Assembly (NCBI RefSeq): GCF_021533835.1
Contig: NZ_JAKFYQ010000001.1
Coordinates: forward strand, 840,079-904,078
Length of the DNA stretch: 64,000 nt
From: Synechococcus sp. Nb3U1
GTDB lineage: Bacteria > Cyanobacteriota > Cyanobacteriia > Thermostichales > Thermostichaceae
Direction: 5' to 3'
How positions within the stretch are numbered: the first letter of the stretch is position 1; each line of letters opens with the position of its first letter. This document shows, one piece after another, positions 17,883 through 26,614 of the stretch. Below the pieces are notes generated by a model. It worked only from the letters and a program-made list of their open reading frames with translations, searched no databases and was not told the DNA's origin. Position numbers and translations under genes: made by a program.

Positions 17883-18627
17883 CAGCAGATACTCAAAAGT
17901 TCTGTAAAGGTGTATACCGAAAATTCCAGGCCATTGAGGAGGATTTTCTCAGATTTTGCCCTCAACCTCAGCTCTATCAAAGCCTCTTGGCAATTATTAA
18001 TTTATGTATTCTTTATGAGAATGTCCATTGGTACCCCAAAGACAGCTATAGCTGTTGCTGCTGGAGCAAGATCAAGATTTTTACCTTCCTTAAAAAGATG
18101 AAGTCTCGTCAAGGAAGATTTTCTTTTGTAAAAATTAAGGCTACAAAGGATAGAACAGACTGGCCTGAATCCCTGGTTCTGAAGGCTTCTGGGCTCCTTT
18201 GCGTCGAGTAAAGACCCTTTACATTTTTTGACTCAATCGATTCCTGCCTTCGGGGTAGAAAAGGACTGGAAACAAGGCGAGCCAGCTTTTCCTCGTCTGC
18301 CCAGTTGAGATTGCCGTTCGTGCTCCCGCTCTGGGGGGTGCGTAGCGCCATCGGGGATCCCTTGAGCGTTGGATCCCGCAGGTTGCACCGTCAAGGGGTT
18401 TTGCCCCTCGGGGGTTGGTCTGTAGTGGCTGAGGCTTGCAGGGGGTCGCTTGCCCATCTTGGTTCTACTGGCTTTGATCCCGTCGGCAGGTCTGTTTGCG
18501 GAAACAGCGCCCCTCGGCAACAGGGATCCAAGCATCAGCGCATTCCTGCCCAGCGTGTGCTCTCAGCCCCGTCGAAGGGAATGTTGATTCATAACCTCTT
18601 TTGCTTTCGCTAGGGAGATCTCAAACC
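17883..18627 (+). promoter_or_regulatory. Divergent cpcT/cpcB control region and cpc leader
   Basis: 745 bases without a convincing gene. The left half is AT-rich and must hold the cpcB promoter and, on the other strand, that of cpcT; I cannot fix either. A perfect 7-bp dyad CTTCCTT/AAGGAAG sits at 18085-18091 and 18111-18117. The right half is GC-rich and probably a long 5' leader, with AGGGG/CCCCT (18394-18398, 18404-18408) as one hairpin and GGGAGA as cpcB Shine-Dalgarno at 18613-18618. Long leaders are usual for cpc operons. A 113-codon frame at 17870 is judged chance. Confidence 0.5.
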
Positions 18628-19146
18628 ATGAATGATGTATTTGGCAAAGTTGTTGCACAAGCCGATTCCAAAGGTGCCTTTCTGGGGGCCAACGAGTTTT
18701 CTGCTCTACAGCAGGTGATTGCCGAAGGCAACAAGCGTCTGGATGCCGTCAACCGGCTTACCAGCAATGCCTCCAAGATCGTTACCGATGCCATCCGTGA
18801 GCTGTTCGCCGAAGAGCCTAACCTGAATGCTCCTGGTGGCCCTGCCTACCCCAGCCGCAACGTGGCGGCCTGTATGCGGGATATGGACATCATCCTCCGC
18901 TACGTCACCTACTCCGTGGCCGCTGGTGATGCCAGTGTGCTGAATGAGCGCTGCTTGAACGGCTTGCGGGAAACCTATCAAGCTTTGGGTACTCCCGGCA
19001 GCTCGGTTGCCAATGGCATCCAAAAAATGAAGAAAGCCGCTGTGGCGGTGGTGAATGACCCCAATGGCATCACCCGTGGCGATTGCAGTGCTTTGGTGGC
19101 GGAAGTGGAATCCTACTTCGATCGCGCTGCCGCTGCAGTGGTTTGA
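18628..19146 (+). CDS. cpcB: C-phycocyanin beta subunit
   Basis: Light-harvesting biliprotein of phycobilisome rods; 172 residues, the standard length. Bilin-binding Cys82 (AACMRD) and Cys153 (GDCSAL) are both present, and the globin-like helices are typical ([24 protein letters not shown]). An unusual point: the position that holds Asn72, normally methylated by CpcM, is Pro here ([10 protein letters not shown] where others have GGNAY). The start MNDVFGKV at 18628 is clear from the family and from GGGAGA upstream. First gene of the cpcB-A-C-E operon. Confidence 0.98.
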   Translation: MNDVFGKVVAQADSKGAFLGANEFSALQQVIAEGNKRLDAVNRLTSNASKIVTDAIRELFAEEPNLNAPGGPAYPSRNVAACMRDMDIILRYVTYSVAAGDASVLNERCLNGLRETYQALGTPGSSVANGIQKMKKAAVAVVNDPNGITRGDCSALVAEVESYFDRAAAAVV

Positions 19147-19340
19147 TCCGGATTGGGCTTTCGGATTTGTCGGATCTGTTCAAGCTATTTTGCCCAGGTA
19201 GTGGGATCTGGGTCGCCTGTTGGGATCCGGTGCACGAACAATCTTCTTTCTGCATCTTTTTGCAGTTGCACCTTTGAAATTTTGCTGAAATTTTGCCTTG
19301 TTTTTTTGCGTCGAGCTTAAGTAAAGGAGCGTTTTGAATC

Positions 19341-19823
19341 ATGCAAACCCCGATCGTTGACGCCATTGCCACCGCCGATAGCCAGGGGCGTTATCTGAGC
19401 AACAGCGAACTGCAAGCCATCAATGGCCGCCTTCAACGTGCTGCCGCCAGCATGGAAGCGGCTCAAGCTCTGACCAGCCGGGCCGATGACCTGGTACGCA
19501 GTGCCACCGAAGCGGTGTATGCCAAGTTCCCCTACACCACCCAACCCGGTGGGCAGTGCAACAATCAAGCTGGCAAAGACAAGTGTGCCCGTGATGTGCG
19601 CCACTACCTTCGCTATGTCACCTACTGCTTGGTGGCGGGTGGCACCGGCCCCATGGATGAGTATCAGTTGGCCGGGATCCGCGAGATCAACACCGCCTTT
19701 GAACTCTCCCCCAGCTGGTTCATCGAAGCCTTGCGCCACATCAAAGCCAACCACGGCTTGAGTGGACAAGCGGCTACTGAAGCCAACACCTACATCGACT
19801 ACGCCATCAACGCCCTCAGCTAA
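19341..19823 (+). CDS. cpcA: C-phycocyanin alpha subunit
   Basis: Partner of CpcB in the (alpha-beta)3 rod disc; 160 residues, two or three short of most homologues because of a shorter loop before the bilin site. The chromophore Cys is Cys82 in KCARD (Cys84 in usual numbering). There is an extra Cys73 in the loop (GGQCNNQAG). The end DYAINALS is standard. The 194-base gap from cpcB is long for this pair. GGAG lies upstream of the ATG at 19341. Confidence 0.98.
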   Translation: MQTPIVDAIATADSQGRYLSNSELQAINGRLQRAAASMEAAQALTSRADDLVRSATEAVYAKFPYTTQPGGQCNNQAGKDKCARDVRHYLRYVTYCLVAGGTGPMDEYQLAGIREINTAFELSPSWFIEALRHIKANHGLSGQAATEANTYIDYAINALS

Positions 19824-20117
19824 GCCAGCTCAACCTAGGGTGGGATCCTCCGAGCTGCCTTGGGGTAATTCTGAGGGTTGCTTAAAGGGTTGTGCACCCT
19901 TCTGAGGGAAGGTCATTGGAACAGTCATTTGGGGCAACGGTGGTGAGCCTGTCGCCTGGTGGATGGATCCCTTCTGCTCTGCTTGGGCGAGGGTTCAATC
20001 TCCCGGATAGGGGAGCACCGCTGTTGCTCCAGTTTGATCTAGCCGGTACACGGGTGACCGATAAACGGGTGATCACGGAAGCCTTTTGTAAATACCAGTT
20101 CAATTAGGGGAATCAGC
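19824..20117 (+). other. cpcA-cpcC spacer with hairpin
   Basis: 294 bases with no gene. AAGGG (19885-19889) and CCCTT (19897-19901) form a small stem that lacks a T-run, so it could be a 3'-end stabiliser or a weak attenuator. That would fit the usual excess of cpcBA over linker transcripts. A GTGATCAC palindrome lies nearer cpcC. The cpcC Shine-Dalgarno is a weak GGGGAATC. Confidence 0.4.
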
Positions 20118-20975
20118 ATGAGTGCAATCACAGTGGCAAGCCAGATGGGGATCCGGGGCATAACAGATACCACCCCATTAGAATTGCGCCCCAATGCCAG
20201 CCAGGATCAGATCAATGCAGTGCTGCGGGCCATCTATCGTCAGGTGCTGGGCAATGATCATTTGTTTGGAGCCGATGTGGATGAATTGGCCAGTGCTGAA
20301 TCGCTGCTGCGCCAAGGTAGCCTGACGGTGCGGGAATTTGTGCGCTTGATCGCCAAATCCGAAGCCTATAAAAAGCGGTTTTTCTACCCCAACTCCCAAA
20401 CCCGCGCTATCGAACTCAACTTCAAGCATCTGTTGGGCCGCGCCCCCACGGATGGCAAAGATATTGCCCGCCATTTGGATATTTACCAATCCGGCGGCCA
20501 TGGAGCAGAAATCGACTCCTACATCGATAGCCCAGAATATCTGGAATCCTTCAGCGACAACATTGTCCCCCACCCACGCGGTTTTGAGTACCGTCGCTCC
20601 TATTCCACCCGAGACTTTACCAATCTGTTCGCCCTCTACGGCGGCTACGCCAACAACGACCGTTCTCAAGGGGCCAGACCACGCTTGATGACAGCTTTGG
20701 GAACTGGGTTTACCCCCGCGATTCGGCGCATTGGGGTGCGGGGTCTGTTGCCCCCTAGCCCCATTTCCAAGCACCTAGGGCCCCCAACGGGCGGATCCGA
20801 CCGCATGTTCTGTGTGGAAGTGACCCATCTGCTCAACCCTGCCTCTGCCTTGGCCACTTCTAGCCGGGTGCGCAAATCCAACCAGCAGATCTTCGTTTCT
20901 GCCGATCAACTGTCGGCGACGATGCAGCGGGTGCTCAAATCGGGAGCCAAGATCGTCAGCGTTCGTAGCGCCTGA
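20118..20975 (+). CDS. cpcC: Phycocyanin rod linker polypeptide (CpcC type)
   Basis: A rod linker that joins phycocyanin hexamers; 285 residues. The N-terminal PBS linker domain spans about 20-160, with ELRPNASQDQINAVLRAIYRQVLGN, VREFVRLIAKSEAYK, FKHLLGRAP and DNIVPHPRGFEYR. A Pro/Gly-rich hinge follows. The C-terminal CpcD-type domain starts near 232 (DRMFCVEVTHLL) and ends ATMQRVLKSGAKIVSVRSA. No separate cpcD gene is seen between cpcC and cpcE, so capping must come from elsewhere or from this domain. Confidence 0.93.
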   Translation: MSAITVASQMGIRGITDTTPLELRPNASQDQINAVLRAIYRQVLGNDHLFGADVDELASAESLLRQGSLTVREFVRLIAKSEAYKKRFFYPNSQTRAIELNFKHLLGRAPTDGKDIARHLDIYQSGGHGAEIDSYIDSPEYLESFSDNIVPHPRGFEYRRSYSTRDFTNLFALYGGYANNDRSQGARPRLMTALGTGFTPAIRRIGVRGLLPPSPISKHLGPPTGGSDRMFCVEVTHLLNPASALATSSRVRKSNQQIFVSADQLSATMQRVLKSGAKIVSVRSA

Positions 20976-21008
20976 TCTCGCCTTACTGTTTCCTTTGCCA
21001 TTGCTGCT

Positions 21009-21815
21009 ATGACCACTGCTGTTCCTCTGGATCCCAATCCGCCGGTGGATCTGACCCCTGCAGGACAGATCGCCAAGCTGCGCTACGGGGATCCGGGGGA
21101 ACGCTACTATGCTGCCTGGTGGTTGGGGCGTATGCGCATCCCGGAAGGGATCCCGGCCTTGATCGAAGCGTTGACAGATGAGACCGATCGCACTGCTCAG
21201 GGGGGCTACCCGCTGCGGCGCAATGCCGCCCGTGCCCTGGGTAAATTGGGGTCTCCCGCCGGGATCCCGGCCTTGACTGAGGCCCTGCGGTGTTCCGACG
21301 GTCAGGTGGTGGCGGCGGCGGCCCAAGCTCTGGCTGAGATTGCTCTCCAGCATGGGCCTGAGGAATTGGGCTCTGTACTGCTCGAGGGGTTGCGCTTGGT
21401 GGAGAAAGGGCTAGAAACAGAAGCCCTGGCCGCCCTAGAGGCGATCATCGAAGCCCTCGGCCAATTACAACTGGCCACTGCCCTTGAGCAGATTCGTCCC
21501 TACCTGGAACACGACTCGATTCGTCTACAATGTGCGGCAGCCCGAGCCTGCTATCGCCTCACTCAAGATCCTGTCTTTGCCCAGCGTCTGCTGCCGGTGT
21601 TGGCCCACGAAAATGTGCATCTGCGGCGGGCCGCCCTCCTGGATTTGGGGGCCACTGGTTATTTGCCAGGCGCTAGGGCGATTGCGGTGGCGGCAGTGGA
21701 GGCCAATATCAAGCTGCTTGCCCTGAAAAGTTTGGTGGAAGCGAGTCTTTCTGACTCGGCGAAACTCGATCCAGAGCTGCGTGAGGTTCTGTTGTTGATC
21801 GACGAGCTGCTTTGA
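21009..21815 (+). CDS. cpcE: Phycocyanobilin lyase subunit CpcE
   Basis: With CpcF it attaches phycocyanobilin to Cys84 of CpcA. It is 268 residues, built of HEAT/PBS-lyase repeats such as YYAAWWLGRMRIPEGIPAL, 'RRNAARALGKLGSPAGIPAL' and 'VAAAAQALAEIAL'. The 33-base gap from cpcC and the shared strand place it in the cpc operon. The usual partner cpcF is not in this window. An intrinsic terminator follows at 21846-21869. Confidence 0.92.
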   Translation: MTTAVPLDPNPPVDLTPAGQIAKLRYGDPGERYYAAWWLGRMRIPEGIPALIEALTDETDRTAQGGYPLRRNAARALGKLGSPAGIPALTEALRCSDGQVVAAAAQALAEIALQHGPEELGSVLLEGLRLVEKGLETEALAALEAIIEALGQLQLATALEQIRPYLEHDSIRLQCAAARACYRLTQDPVFAQRLLPVLAHENVHLRRAALLDLGATGYLPGARAIAVAAVEANIKLLALKSLVEASLSDSAKLDPELREVLLLIDELL

Positions 21816-21845
21816 CACGAGGACGTGTGCTCATCCTCATCTACA

Positions 21846-21869
21846 GTCGTCCCGTTGGGGCGGCTTTTT
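21846..21869 (+). terminator. Intrinsic terminator of the cpc operon
   Basis: GTCGTCCC (21846-21853), loop GTT, then GGGGCGGC (21857-21864) make an 8-bp stem with two G-U pairs, followed by TTTTTGTTT. It lies 31 bases after the cpcE stop and should end the cpcBACE transcript. Confidence 0.85.
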
Positions 21870-21982
21870 GTTTGGGTCACCACACCACCCCCCAACCGCT
21901 AGCGGTATAAGCAGAGCCCTAGGACGGATCTTGACGGATCTTGATCGTGAACGGGATCCCCCTGCTGACACTCCCCAGATAT

Positions 21983-22011
21983 TTGACACAGAAAGATGAA
22001 TTTCGTAAAAA
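21983..22011 (+). promoter_or_regulatory. Candidate sigma-70 promoter of the DUF4278 gene
   Basis: A consensus -35 box TTGACA (21983-21988), a 17-base spacer and TAAAAA (22006-22011) as -10 box. It lies about 105 bases before the ATG at 22116. The region between the cpc terminator and this box also has a tandem 10-bp repeat GACGGATCTT at about 21922-21942 and a CCGCTAGCGG palindrome. Confidence 0.55.
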
Positions 22012-22115
22012 TGGATACAGAATAATCTTGTTTTTTACCCTTCTAGCCATTTGAGTGCGGCGGAAGGGCTCCCGTTTTGTAAAGCCCAGTCCTTGTTTTT
22101 CATTGGAGTCTCCTT

Positions 22116-22499
22116 ATGCAACTGACCTATCGGGGCATCGCTTATGAGTTTGTCCCCCCCTCTGGCACGTGGCAAGAGCAAGATCGGATTGTGCCCTACC
22201 GGGGGCTGGAGTGGAACTGGCATTCTCAATCGGCAGTCATGGTTCTGCCAGATGCCTTTGCCCTCACCTACCGTGGCATTGCGCTCCATCCCGCCCCGAT
22301 TGCGACGCTTGGGATCCCTGTGGCGGAAGTAGCCCCATCGACGGTTACCTCCTCTCGGAAACACTTCATGGCCATGCTCGAGGAAACCCATCGACAAAAT
22401 CTGATGCACCGGCTGCAGGAGCGAATCCGTTCCGCCCAAGCCCGTGGTGATGAGCATTTGCTGCAACAACTGGAACACGAGCGGCAACTGCTGGCTTAA
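22116..22499 (+). CDS. DUF4278 domain protein
   Basis: 127 residues with two copies of the DUF4278 motif: it opens MQLTYRGIAYEF and repeats LTYRGIALHP near residue 50. DUF4278 is a short, mostly cyanobacterial module of unknown function. The C-terminal half is helical and charged (HRQNLMHRLQERIRSAQARG), perhaps a coiled coil. GGAG eight bases before the ATG supports the start. It is probably transcribed alone from the promoter at 21983-22011. Confidence 0.82.
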   Translation: MQLTYRGIAYEFVPPSGTWQEQDRIVPYRGLEWNWHSQSAVMVLPDAFALTYRGIALHPAPIATLGIPVAEVAPSTVTSSRKHFMAMLEETHRQNLMHRLQERIRSAQARGDEHLLQQLEHERQLLA

Positions 22500-22708
22500 G
22501 CTGGCCCAATCTCTTTGTCGGCACGCTCTATCTCTCCCCATCTCAGCTGCTACACCCCCGACCAAGCCTAACGGCTAGGGTTGGAGCCCTGCGACGCATC
22601 TCGGCGGATTTGGCTCAATGGGTTTGGCGGAAATCCCAGATAATGGTGTCTTGGCTGCGGGTACTCCTCTGAGGTTTCTAGCCGCCGTTGGTGGCCAATG
22701 TTGTGGGG

Positions 22709-24379
22709 ATGGGTGATGTTGCGGGGAAGCCGATGATTGAGGATGCTGCGACTCAGGAAGAAACCCCGGTGGGATCCCCGCTGCCATCCCGCTCTTTGCT
22801 TTCGGTGGCGGGTTTGGTGGCCGGGGCTACTTTGCTCAGCAAGGGCATGGGGTTCATTCGGCAAGCCCTGATCGCGGCGGTCTACGGCTCGGGGCCAGAG
22901 TACAGCGCCTTTGGGGTGGCCTACATTCTGCCGGGCTTTCTGCTGATTTTGCTGGGGGGGATCAACGGCCCTTTCCACAGCGCCATCGTCAGCATCCTGA
23001 AGAAACGGCGGGATCCCGCCCTGGAAGACCCGGCTCGATGGTTAGAGTCGATCTCCACCTTGGTGGGCTGTCTACTCTTGCTGGTCACCCTGGGCTTGTG
23101 GTGGGGGGCGGAGTGGGTGGTACGCCTGAACGCGCCAGGGGCGAGTCCAGAAGTTCACGCTTTGGCTGCCACCCAACTGCGGATCATGGCCCCCTTAGCG
23201 CTGCTTTCAGGGTTAATCGGCATTGGCTTTGGGGCGTTAAATGCCGCCGAGCATTATGCTTTGCCCGCCCTCAGCCCGCTGATCTCCAGCTTGGCTGTAA
23301 TTGCGGTTTTGCTGGCCTTTGGGTGGACGGGGATCCCATCTTTGATCGCCTGGGGCATCGTGATCGGGGCGGTAGCCCAGTGGTTGGCCCAGGTGCCCTT
23401 GCAAATACGGTTGGGGTTGGGACGACCACGCCTACGGTTTGAGTGGGGATCCCCCCAGGTACGGGCGGTGGGGCTGCTGATGTTGCCGGCTGTGATCTCC
23501 TCCGGGATGATCCACATCAACGTCTATGTGGATATGTTTTTTGCCTCCTTCGTGCCGGGGGATCGCACCATTGGCAACCTGGGATACGCCCAACTTTTGG
23601 TGCAAACTCCCCTCGGGATCCTCTCCAATATGGTGTTGGTGCCCTTCATGCCCCTCTATGCCCAGTTGGCCGGGGATGTGTCCCTCTGGCCAGAACTGCG
23701 CCAACGCATCCGACAGGGCTTGATGATTACAGCAATTTTGACTTTGCCCCTGTCGATGCTGCTGGTGGCTCTGGCGGAGCCGATTGTGCAGGTGGCCTAT
23801 CAACGGGGTCGCTTCACTCCGGAAGTTACCCAGGAGGTAGCGGCCCTGCTGATGGCCTATGGCGTTGGTATGAGCTGCTATCTGCTGCGGGATGTATTGG
23901 TGCGCATTTTCTACGCCTTAGAGGACGGAGCCACCCCCCTGCGCATCAGTGCCCTTGCCATTGGTCTCAATGCGCTGCTGGACTTTCTTTTCCTTAGAGC
24001 TTTTGGAGGGCCGGGCATCGCCCTGGCCACCGCTGGTGTCAATGTTCTGGCCTTGATCGGGCTAGGGATCCAGTTGCACAGGCGCTTGGGGGGGATCCCT
24101 TGGCTAGAGATGGGTCGCAGCCTGCTGCCTCTGCTGGGCATCACCACCTTAGCTGGGGGCCTGAGTGCCTGGCTCTGGATTCAGTTGCGCACGGTTGCAG
24201 TGCTCGGATCCCCATTCCTGACAACACTCATTTGGGCCGGATTGGCGGCTGGGCTGGGCTTAGGACTGTTTACGGTGGGGGCGCTGTTTTTGCGGATCCC
24301 GGAAATGGACTGGGTGGCAGCCCAAATCCGGGATCGCTCTGGTCGTCTTATGGGTAAGTTGAGCCGAGGCCGGAGTTAG
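22709..24379 (+). CDS. murJ: Lipid II flippase MurJ (MviN family)
   Basis: Flips lipid-linked peptidoglycan precursor across the plasma membrane; about 556 residues with 14 predicted helices of the MOP superfamily. Family landmarks include GFIRQALIAAVYGSG near the first helix, RTFYALEDGATPLRIS-like 'RIFYALEDGATPLRIS' and the Arg/Asp-bearing cavity helices. The exact start is uncertain: ATG 22709 is chosen, with TTG 22688 and ATG 22733 possible. The stop overlaps that of the convergent sigma-factor gene by four bases, so the two transcripts must overlap. Confidence 0.9.
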   Translation: MGDVAGKPMIEDAATQEETPVGSPLPSRSLLSVAGLVAGATLLSKGMGFIRQALIAAVYGSGPEYSAFGVAYILPGFLLILLGGINGPFHSAIVSILKKRRDPALEDPARWLESISTLVGCLLLLVTLGLWWGAEWVVRLNAPGASPEVHALAATQLRIMAPLALLSGLIGIGFGALNAAEHYALPALSPLISSLAVIAVLLAFGWTGIPSLIAWGIVIGAVAQWLAQVPLQIRLGLGRPRLRFEWGSPQVRAVGLLMLPAVISSGMIHINVYVDMFFASFVPGDRTIGNLGYAQLLVQTPLGILSNMVLVPFMPLYAQLAGDVSLWPELRQRIRQGLMITAILTLPLSMLLVALAEPIVQVAYQRGRFTPEVTQEVAALLMAYGVGMSCYLLRDVLVRIFYALEDGATPLRISALAIGLNALLDFLFLRAFGGPGIALATAGVNVLALIGLGIQLHRRLGGIPWLEMGRSLLPLLGITTLAGGLSAWLWIQLRTVAVLGSPFLTTLIWAGLAAGLGLGLFTVGALFLRIPEMDWVAAQIRDRSGRLMGKLSRGRS

Positions 24380-25482
24380 CCCATCGCCTCTAGGTAATCG
24401 CGCACCCGGTTACGCCGCTTCGGTTGCCGTAGCTTTTGCAGGGCCTTGGCCTCAATTTGCCGAACCCGTTCCCGCGACAGATCCAAGGCGCGTCCAATCT
24501 CCGCCAGAGAATAGGTACGCCCATCCCCCAGGCCGAAGCGCATACGGATCACATCCCGCTCACGGGTGGTTAGATCCGAGAGCAAATGCTGCAGATCTCG
24601 ATGCAGTGCCTCCCGCATCATGGTTTCTTCCGGCGAAATGTCGTCGGTTTCCAGCAGATCCCCCAGTTCGGTATCTTTGTCTTTGCCCACTTTGGTTTCG
24701 AGGGAGACAGAGCGGGGCACCCGCACCAGTAGCTCCCGTACCTGGGGAGGGGTCATCTCCAACTCAGAGGCGATGTCTTCGATGGTGGGGGTACGGCCCT
24801 TCTCCTGCGAGATTTTGCGTTGCGCTTTCTTGATTTTGTTCAGCTTTTCGGTGATGTGGACGGGCAGCCGGATGGTACGGCTTTGGGTGGCGATGGCGCG
24901 GGTGATGCCCTGCCGGATCCACCAGTAGGCGTAGGTGCTGAAGCGATAACCTTTTTTCGGGTCAAACTTCTCGACGGCCCGTTCCAACCCAAGGGTGCCT
25001 TCCTGGATCAAATCGAGCAGCTCCAGGCCGCGGTTTTGGTATTTCTTCGCCACCGATACCACAAGGCGCAGGTTGGCCTTGATCATGTGCTCCTTAGCAC
25101 GGTTACCAATCCGCTGTATCTGTTGTAGCTTTTCAGGGGTAAGGTGCTCCCATTCGGGGTTTTGGTTAGCCTTGGCGGCCCATTCCGCTTGGGTGGGATC
25201 CCGCCCCAAATCTTTCTGCAGGCGCAGGCGCAACTCCAAGAGCTTCATGTAGTCCTGGACTTTTTGGGCTAGGGACACCTCTTCATCCCGCCCCAGCAAA
25301 GGGACGCGGCCAATCTCTTGCAAGTAGAGGCGTACAAGGTCGGTAGAGCGGCGGGCAGGTTCCTCTTCTAAAAACTCGCTATCGACCATATCAACCTCCA
25401 CCCCCTCGGTGTTATCGAGGAGATCAGTAGGGCCATCGGCCATCGATAAAACGTCGTTGAGATCAGGTTCGTAGTTAGACAT
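24376..25482 (-). CDS. sigA: Principal RNA polymerase sigma factor (RpoD/SigA)
   Basis: Group 1 sigma-70 factor for vegetative promoters; 368 residues. It has region 1.2 (DLVRLYLQEIGRVPLLGRDEE), region 2 (MIKANLRLVVSVAKKYQNRG, DLIQEGTLGLERAVEKFDP, FSTYAYWWIRQGITRAI), region 3 (LNKIKKAQRKISQEKGRTPT) and region 4 (TTRERDVIRMRFGL ... SRERVRQIEAKALQKLR). The long acidic N-terminus and region 3-4 wording fit SigA better than group 2 factors. The ATG at 25482 (MSNYEPDLNDVLSM) is chosen; an upstream extension to 25608 looks non-coding. Confidence 0.95.
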   Translation of the reverse strand: MSNYEPDLNDVLSMADGPTDLLDNTEGVEVDMVDSEFLEEEPARRSTDLVRLYLQEIGRVPLLGRDEEVSLAQKVQDYMKLLELRLRLQKDLGRDPTQAEWAAKANQNPEWEHLTPEKLQQIQRIGNRAKEHMIKANLRLVVSVAKKYQNRGLELLDLIQEGTLGLERAVEKFDPKKGYRFSTYAYWWIRQGITRAIATQSRTIRLPVHITEKLNKIKKAQRKISQEKGRTPTIEDIASELEMTPPQVRELLVRVPRSVSLETKVGKDKDTELGDLLETDDISPEETMMREALHRDLQHLLSDLTTRERDVIRMRFGLGDGRTYSLAEIGRALDLSRERVRQIEAKALQKLRQPKRRNRVRDYLEAMG

Positions 25483-25990
25483 GTAAGGTGTGGCTATAGC
25501 GACAGAGGCGGGTGGGCAAGTGGACTGAAAGGGTAATAACGGCAGTACAGAGCGGGTTAAATCTAGTGTTCCCCAACAACGGTGTGGCCTCGCGCTATCA
25601 TCATCCAAGTGGATGTGGCACTACCCTCTTCAGGAGCTTGGCTTCTAGATTGCGCCTCATCAAGGGAGACGGAAGCAGCAACGGAGGGATCCGTTTATAG
25701 TAGAGCGTGAGCCTCTTATCATAACTTAATTATAGTTGCTCTTCTCGATTCAGATGCATGAGATCTAACGTAGAGCTTTGCTGTCTCAACCGTCACAGCC
25801 ACTGCCGAAAAGCGTATTGCCCTCGGGGAGGTCTCTGCTAAAGCCAGCAATTATTTCGGACAATGGTGGGGAGCGAGGCGGTCGGCCAATCCTCGAGGCC
25901 TGAATCGTCTGAACAACGTGTAAGCCATTCAATAAAATGGATTGAAAATGGATTGTTCCTGTTCAAATACCCCAAGAGGGATTCAGATCC
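25483..25990. other. Intergenic region between divergent sigA and CCB1-like gene
   Basis: 508 bases with no gene that I support. The middle (25690-25760) is AT-rich, contains TTTATAGT and CTTATCAT on the plus strand and ATTATGATA-type sequence on the minus, and is the likely promoter zone for both neighbours. No riboswitch or terminator was recognised. The part next to sigA is probably its leader. Confidence 0.4.
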
Positions 25991-26614
25991 ATGGTGGAAG
26001 GCAAACTGGCGATGGTAGAGAAACTGAGCAGAAGCAGGGTTAGCTCTACTCAAGCCCTTGGACTAGCGATTGCTCTGCCAGACAGCACTCTGAGGGGGGA
26101 GACGGTCTCGACCTTAACGCTGACGGCGCTACTGGCCATCGGGCTATTCTTTTTTCTGCGAGCTTCTGGCAAAGATCGAGTTGAGGCTCGTCTTTATTCT
26201 AGCAACCGTAGTTTGGAGGAAATGGGATCCGCCCTGCGAAGCCATTTGCGAGGTCGGGGCTACCAACTGCAGTCCACCGATTCAGAGGGCATTGCCACCT
26301 TTGCAGGAGAGGCTAGGGCCAGTGCGGGGTTGGCGGCTTTTTTGACGGGGCTGGCGGGGTTGGGCTTGGCCTGTTTGGCCCTGGTGGTGCATACCCTTGA
26401 GCCCCAATGGGGAGGATGGCCCTGGATGCTGATGCTGGCTTCCCCTTGGGCGGGTTGGTACTATCGGCAGCGCAACCAACGGCCAGAACAGGTTCGCTTA
26501 AAACTACAGGAAGCGGAGCTTGGAGCGCGGCTGTGGGTAGAGGGGCATCGGGATGAGCTGGACGTATTGGCGGCCACCTTTGCTCTGCAGGAACGGGATC
26601 CCGATGAGGGCTAG
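25991..26614 (+). CDS. CCB1-like cofactor assembly of complex C (cytochrome b6) protein
   Basis: 207 residues with three or four membrane helices: [19 protein letters not shown] (about 41-59), a pair in '[20 protein letters not shown]' and '[17 protein letters not shown]', then a soluble tail. Opening '[20 protein letters not shown]', the mid-protein [14 protein letters not shown] and the 'PEQVRLKL' strand match my memory of CCB1, one of the factors that attach haem c_i covalently to cytochrome b6. The ATG at 25991 is the longest choice; 26012 is possible. The stop overlaps that of convergent mutS by four bases. Confidence 0.7.
   Translation: MVEGKLAMVEKLSRSRVSSTQALGLAIALPDSTLRGETVSTLTLTALLAIGLFFFLRASGKDRVEARLYSSNRSLEEMGSALRSHLRGRGYQLQSTDSEGIATFAGEARASAGLAAFLTGLAGLGLACLALVVHTLEPQWGGWPWMLMLASPWAGWYYRQRNQRPEQVRLKLQEAELGARLWVEGHRDELDVLAATFALQERDPDEG

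Noticed and set aside
17870-18211. 113-codon plus-strand frame upstream of cpcB
   Set aside because: It overlaps the cpcT start region, has no Shine-Dalgarno or known domain, and its composition is that of an AT-rich control region.
19885-19901. Hairpin after cpcA as a full terminator
   Set aside because: Only five base pairs and no T-run; cpcC follows in the same direction, so attenuation or processing is more likely.
24376-25608. Longer sigma-factor start at 25608
   Set aside because: The added 42 residues are Cys/Pro-rich and unlike any sigma factor; MSNYEPDLNDV at 25482 is a better start.
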